A DNA stretch of 22,196 bases from NCBI GenBank assembly GCA_002811645.1, contig PDIP01000118.1, positions 13,859 through 36,054 of the forward strand. Reading direction: 5' to 3'. Positions within the stretch are counted from its first letter, which is position 1, and each line of letters starts with the position of its first letter. Made by a program: the position numbers and the translations under genes. This stretch comes from Corallochytrium limacisporum. Taxonomy: Eukaryota; Opisthokonta. The notes under the pieces are model-generated. The model searched no databases and had not been told where the DNA came from. It worked only from the letters and a program-made list of their open reading frames with translations. Positions 18,209 to 22,196 of this stretch are shown here, piece after piece.

Positions 18209-19213
18209 ATGCTGATGCTTCGCACCGCCCGACCGGTGGTCGGCCTGATGCCCACTAGCAGCTTCAATATGGTCAAGGGTAACTTGGCCTGTACTCGTGC
18301 CTTCACCACAGTCATGCGCAACCAGAGGCCCACCATAACCAATAACTTCGCGGGAATCAAGCAGCTTCGTACATTTTCCACCAGTCGTGGCGGTCAGACG
18401 TCCGTGATAACCCGGCGGTCTGACACAAGCGGCTACATGTGGGCTGGTGCTGGTGCTCTTGCACTTCTCGGTCTTGGGTACATTGCTCAGGATAATACTC
18501 GCGCTGCCCAAACCGGCGAACCTACGGTAGTCAACGGCCAGGTCGTGGCACAATGGCCAGCATATGTCCAGTCTCGCCTGCGCAAAACTTACACTTACGT
18601 GCTTGGCGGTATCGGCTTGACAGCTGTGTCTGCGGTCTACGTCTTCCGCTCCTCGTTGGGTATGCGTCTGGCGACTATGAATCCTTTGGTCGTGGCCGGC
18701 ATGACTATGGTGGGTACTATCGGGTGCATGATCACTGCCCAGGCTGCCGAGAGTGATACGATTAAGCATGTTGCTTGGGTTGGTTTCAATGGTTTTATCG
18801 GTATGAGCTTATTTCCATTGGCTGCAGTCGCCGGTCCCATCCTGACCCAGGCCGCTCTGGCAACTGCCGGCGTGATCGGCGCCATCTCTCTTGTTGCCAT
18901 GACCGCCCCTGACGAAGCACATCTTTCCATGCGTGGCCCCCTCGCTGTAGGTCTCGGAGTCGTGTTTGCCGCATCCATTGGCCAGCTCTTCTTGCCGGCC
19001 ATGCCTTTGCTCTACAATGTCTCCTTGTATGGTGGTATGCTCGTCTTTGGTGGCTTCACTTTCTACGACACTCAGAAGATCATCACTCGTGCCAAGACAC
19101 GCCAGGACTTCCACCCTCTGAACGAGAGTATTTCATTGTACCTTGACATTGTCAACATTTTCACTCGCATGGTGCAGATCTTCATGAACCAGGGTAATAA
19201 TCGGCGTCGGTAA
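18209..19213 (+). CDS. GHITM/TMBIM5-like mitochondrial Bax-inhibitor-1 family protein
   Basis: A 334-aa product. I start at the ATG at 18209 (context ACCATG); the frame extends 11 codons further upstream but only to a TTG. The N-terminal ~65 residues are rich in Arg, Thr and Ser with few acids and contain LRTFSTSRGG, a typical mitochondrial presequence. About seven to eight hydrophobic segments follow from about residue 75. The C-terminus carries the BI-1 family signature FYDTQKIITRAK and LNESISLYLDIVNIF. The two Asp residues at about 287 and 313 match the di-aspartyl pair of this family that binds Ca2+/H+ in the bacterial homologue YetJ. GHITM/TMBIM5 is an inner-membrane protein in animals, tied to cristae structure and Ca2+/H+ exchange; its fungal role is less clear. 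The presequence separates it from ER-type BI-1. It is tail to tail with the DUF155 gene, 156 nt apart. Confidence 0.9.
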   Translation: MLMLRTARPVVGLMPTSSFNMVKGNLACTRAFTTVMRNQRPTITNNFAGIKQLRTFSTSRGGQTSVITRRSDTSGYMWAGAGALALLGLGYIAQDNTRAAQTGEPTVVNGQVVAQWPAYVQSRLRKTYTYVLGGIGLTAVSAVYVFRSSLGMRLATMNPLVVAGMTMVGTIGCMITAQAAESDTIKHVAWVGFNGFIGMSLFPLAAVAGPILTQAALATAGVIGAISLVAMTAPDEAHLSMRGPLAVGLGVVFAASIGQLFLPAMPLLYNVSLYGGMLVFGGFTFYDTQKIITRAKTRQDFHPLNESISLYLDIVNIFTRMVQIFMNQGNNRRR

Positions 19214-19369
19214 GACATGAAACCAACCATTCTTTGTTTGTACCGTTTGTACTGTCGTTTGATGATACAACAAATACTTATGAAAATAGAATACAATATG
19301 CATTCATAGATCAAATATGTTTCTTTCTTACTTCAAGTGTTCACGTGCATCAGCTTCCACTCATTTCGC

Positions 19370-21325
19370 TCAGTGAAAGATCGCCTCCACAAAAATACCA
19401 ATGACACCGACCACAATCTCGGCAACAATGAGCCAGATGACGATCCACTCCAATTTCTCGGAATGAATATTGTCCTGCTCGTCCTTAAGCATACCCAAAA
19501 TGCCGTGAACAACCATAAGACGCTGGTTGAGGACATCAACGCGCTTCTTAATGTCCAGATAGCTCCGCACGGCCATGTAGAGGTCCTGCAGTTCGTCCGG
19601 TTCCTCCCAAAGGAAGTCGGGCGTGTCCAGCACGTTGCTCACAAGATTGATGGCACACATTTGTGTGAACAGGTATCCAATGCGCTTAGCGACTTGTTTG
19701 CGGGTCAAGTTAATGGCACCAGTACGGGCCAAATCCGCCGGTACGTGCTGTGTCAGTTCGATCAGGTCACTGATGGTTTCTTCGAACACAAACAGTTTGG
19801 TGGACTGGCTCATGGCGTACGAGATCGCCATCTTCAATTGGTAATCATGCTTCGTGTTTAGGGTTATAACATCATTCGAGATCCTCGGTTGTTCACTCTC
19901 CGCATACACGAAATCGAACTCGTCAAATTGGACCTCCTCCTTTTCCAGTTTCTTCTGTTCGTAGGGTTGGAGTTCGTAAAGCACCTCACGCTCTTGCACC
20001 TCGCTCAATCCCCACATGACCACACAGCCGTAGTCAAAATAAAAGATCTCACCCACCGGGTCCTGCCCAGCTGTGCTCACCGGGAGAACGTAATGCGCGT
20101 ACATGGCTTCCTGGAAGATCTGTGGACTGCCATGCAGACGGTACTCGTAGCGTTTGTACTTTTCACGCAAATGCTCTTTGAGTTTCGGCAGACGATACGC
20201 CTTGGCCGTGCTGTAGACAGTCACACGCCCACTTTCCAGTTCTGCGACTACCCCGCCCGACGGCTGCGAGGCCAGGTGCTGTTGCTGCTCGTCACGAGAG
20301 TCCGAGCTGCTATCGTCCTTACCGTTGGTACCGTAGGGTATGTCCTTGCCCATGTCCCGCCAGCTCACATCCTCGTCCTCGACCCCTTCGTTCTCCTCGT
20401 ATTCTGCAGTGTACTCGTCTTCGGACTCTTCGTAACGTGTGCGCCGCTTCGCGGGCTGCGTGTACTCGTGCTCAAATGCTCCGTGATGCGATGGAGATGG
20501 CTGTCTCGCTTTCTTCGTCGCTTTGGAGGATTTTTCTGGCAGTTTCGCAGAACTGGTGATTTCGGCGGCTGCCCTATCCGGCCCTTGCCCAGGTCCAGGG
20601 TCCGACGAACGAACAGCAGCTCCACCGGACTCGCTGCTCCTCCGCTTTGGCTGTGAAGCTGTGGCTTGAGTATTAGATTGATGAGTCGATGCTGTTGTGG
20701 TAGTTATAGTTGCTGGAGCTGCGGGACTCAACTGTCCACTGGGGGCCGTAGCAGACGCGGACGCTCCCGCAGGTGTAACCGTTGTCGTGGACTTAGTGCG
20801 GGAAGGCAGAACCACGACTTTACTTTCTTTCAGTTCCTTTCGCTTTGCTTGGGCCAGGTGCAGGCCGGCGCTACTGGTACCAACTTTACCTGTGAATGGA
20901 TTTGTAACTGCGGTCGGATCCTTGCCTTTACTGCTACTGCCTTTGCCCGTATTGGAGGCTCCGTCAGAGCCCTTTGTGGCGCTGCTAGTGCTGCCACCGC
21001 TCAGCAAAGCCGGGACCTTGCTAAGGCCCCGAGTAAGGGCGTTGGTGGAGGATGCAATGCCCGTTGTGGCAGCTCCCGGTGGTCTTGTCTGCTGTGGTCC
21101 CAGGGCTTCGCTGACGTTTGGCGTCATTTGCGACACGGATCCCGCAGGGTGCTGGTGCGAATGTGTGTGTTGGCCATGCACATCGATGGATGCCTGTCCG
21201 TAGTGAGCGTGAGGACCGGCGCCAACTCCCAGCAGCGGCTGAAACTCGTTCTCATTGGGGGCACTGCCATCGCTAGCAATTTCGATGCGCTCGTCATCAT
21301 GGGATTTACTACGACCTAATGGCAT
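19370..21325 (-). CDS. DUF155 (Rmd1/Rmd8/Sif2-type) tail-anchored protein
   Basis: 651 aa, with the ATG at 21325 and TGA at 19370-19372. The frame is open 18 codons further upstream but only to a TTG, so the ATG with G at -3 is preferred. Residues 1-366 are disordered: Ser/Thr/Gly/Ala-rich with basic and acidic patches. The DUF155 domain starts near 367 (RVTVYSTAKAYRLPKLKEHL) and includes the hallmark IFYFDYGCVVMWGL and the helical DLYMAVRSYLDIKKRVDVLNQRL region. A single C-terminal membrane span (about 627-650, WIVIWLIVAEIVVGVIGIFV) ends the protein. Yeast Rmd1 and Rmd8 are required for meiotic nuclear division; the human relative RMND1 is mitochondrial and supports mitochondrial translation, and fission yeast Sif2 interacts with Sad1. 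The architecture (long disordered N-terminus, domain, tail anchor) resembles Rmd8/Rmd1 more than RMND1, and I see no clear presequence, so the compartment is uncertain. Confidence 0.88.
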   Translation of the reverse strand: MPLGRSKSHDDERIEIASDGSAPNENEFQPLLGVGAGPHAHYGQASIDVHGQHTHSHQHPAGSVSQMTPNVSEALGPQQTRPPGAATTGIASSTNALTRGLSKVPALLSGGSTSSATKGSDGASNTGKGSSSKGKDPTAVTNPFTGKVGTSSAGLHLAQAKRKELKESKVVVLPSRTKSTTTVTPAGASASATAPSGQLSPAAPATITTTTASTHQSNTQATASQPKRRSSESGGAAVRSSDPGPGQGPDRAAAEITSSAKLPEKSSKATKKARQPSPSHHGAFEHEYTQPAKRRTRYEESEDEYTAEYEENEGVEDEDVSWRDMGKDIPYGTNGKDDSSSDSRDEQQQHLASQPSGGVVAELESGRVTVYSTAKAYRLPKLKEHLREKYKRYEYRLHGSPQIFQEAMYAHYVLPVSTAGQDPVGEIFYFDYGCVVMWGLSEVQEREVLYELQPYEQKKLEKEEVQFDEFDFVYAESEQPRISNDVITLNTKHDYQLKMAISYAMSQSTKLFVFEETISDLIELTQHVPADLARTGAINLTRKQVAKRIGYLFTQMCAINLVSNVLDTPDFLWEEPDELQDLYMAVRSYLDIKKRVDVLNQRLMVVHGILGMLKDEQDNIHSEKLEWIVIWLIVAEIVVGVIGIFVEAIFH

Positions 21326-22089
21326 GACTTTCAGTTGATGCTCTGTTATCGTGTATATTTCTCTTTCTATTCCAAACAATCGGTCGTTTTGCTATTTAAT
21401 TGAAGTATATATGCATATCTGGTATTTGTATCACCCTTTCCATCCTTGGTGTTGTGTTGTGATCCGATCTACAGCTGTTCTCCATGAAGTATATCTGGCA
21501 CTGCACAGGTGTCAAATATCGCTTGGGACATAGCTACAGTGACCCATTTTTCTCGACTTCATTCGACATCCATCTGACATTCCCTTAAATATCAGTTCCG
21601 TCAATTATTATGGTCTTGATAAAAGGTATGATATTCAATCCTTTGGTACGGAATATGCCCACAACAACAACCCCCCTTTTCCCATCGCAAATTCGTCACA
21701 CCCTGCGTGCTCCCGTGCGGGGCGGTTCGGGCTCGCCTACCCTAACCCTCTTCGCCTCACCCGAACGAAGAGAAACTGTGGGCCTCCTCGTCCAAACCCC
21801 CCCCCCCCCCGGGGGGAGTTTGTCCACTAAGGCGGCTCAACCCACCAAGAACCACCAACGCCGCCAGCCTGCCCCTGCCCTCCTCCTCGCAAAACAATTT
21901 TCCTTCGTTTGCGTTACGAAAAGAGAAAGTCGGGGGAGGGGGGGGGGTGTAAAAGACCCTCAGCGTACATTGTACCCAGACGGAGCAACACACTCTCGAC
22001 TCCCCGGGGCTTTTGGATGGGAGGGACCGAAGGCAAGCCGCCGCTTTCAAATCAATAAAAAATACCCTCATAAATCAATTTGAGAGAGC
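21326..22089. other. upstream region of the DUF155 gene, G/C-homopolymer-rich, no convincing gene
   Basis: It contains the promoter of the minus-strand DUF155 gene. A TATATAT at 21406-21412, about 80 nt before the ATG, is a possible TATA element. Further out is a GC-rich stretch with a palindromic C14G6 run (21797-21816) and a G-rich run near 21931-21948. A 157-codon plus-strand ATG frame (21610-22083) spans this low-complexity DNA; its product is Pro/Arg/Thr-rich with no domain and I do not call it a gene. Confidence 0.45.
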
Positions 22090-22196
22090 GCTTGGGAAAA
22101 AGAAAGGGTCCGGGAGACTTTTCGGATAAAGACAGAGCGCCAAGCAAAGGTTAGGCTTATGCGAAAAGTCTCCCGGACCCTTTCTTTTTCCCAAGC
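22090..22196. repeat. perfect 35-bp inverted repeat at window end
   Basis: The left arm at 22090-22124 (starting GCTTGGGAAAAAGAAAGGG) is the exact reverse complement of 22162-22196, with a 37-nt spacer. After one mismatch the stem can extend by ATAA/TTAT. The right arm ends exactly on the last base of the window. This could be a foldback artefact of amplification or assembly at a contig end, or a true hairpin or terminal inverted repeat. Confidence 0.95.

Noticed and set aside
19889-20656. 255-codon plus-strand frame opposite the DUF155 gene
   Set aside because: Antisense shadow of the DUF155 domain and linker; Leu/Phe/Val-rich as expected from reverse-complement of acidic and Lys/Gln-rich codons.
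21326-21379. 18-codon upstream extension of the DUF155 protein
   Set aside because: It would begin at TTG; the next in-frame ATG at 21325 has a good context and the extension shows no conserved feature.
21610-22083. 157-codon plus-strand ATG frame near the right end
   Set aside because: It runs through homopolymer-rich DNA (C14G6 and a G run) and encodes a Pro/Arg/Thr-rich sequence with no domain; its openness follows from base composition.

Overview
The window looks like nuclear DNA from a fungus, most plausibly an early-diverging, intron-poor lineage (zygomycete grade). This placement is an inference from gene content and architecture, not from a marker gene. The genes are eukaryotic: a Urb2/Npa2-type ribosome-biogenesis protein, an Oms1-type mitochondrial methyltransferase, XPB/Ssl2 helicases, a GHITM-type Bax-inhibitor family protein and an Rmd1/Rmd8-type DUF155 protein. 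Only one gene shows an intron, a 123-nt GTAAGT...CAG intron. All other genes are single open frames of 334 to 1712 codons separated by 0.1 to 1 kb. No bacterial operons, tRNAs, rRNAs, transposon genes or CRISPR arrays were recognised.

Layout, left to right: URB2-like (minus, 178-5316); a 0.7 kb divergent promoter region; OMS1-like (plus, 6008-7132, one intron); XPB/SSL2 copy A (minus, 7259-10357), tail to tail with OMS1; a 0.9 kb divergent spacer that holds a possible 68-codon small gene (minus, 10489-10695); XPB/SSL2 copy B (plus, 11259-14594); a 1 kb spacer with poly-C and poly-G tracts; an unrecognised two-pass membrane protein (plus, 15645-17459); a 0.75 kb spacer; GHITM/TMBIM5-like (plus, 18209-19213); RMD1/RMD8-like DUF155 protein (minus, 19370-21325), tail to tail with GHITM; and a 0.87 kb end region finishing in a perfect 35-bp inverted repeat whose right arm stops at the last base of the window.

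The strongest biological point is the pair of full-length, divergently transcribed XPB/Ssl2 helicase genes. Both keep every helicase motif I can place (Walker A GKT, DEVH, RED, motif VI QRLGRILRPK). They differ strongly in the N-terminal extension, the internal linker and the C-terminus: only copy B keeps the C-terminal SGADDxVYxE box known from human XPB. This suggests division of labour, for example transcription versus repair, or a second specialised TFIIH-like helicase. Yeast and human each have one XPB gene.

Apart from the XPB pair, the neighbours do not form an obvious pathway. Three of them (OMS1, GHITM and possibly the DUF155 protein) belong to families with mitochondrial or organelle-membrane members, but fungal gene order makes that weak evidence for a functional cluster.
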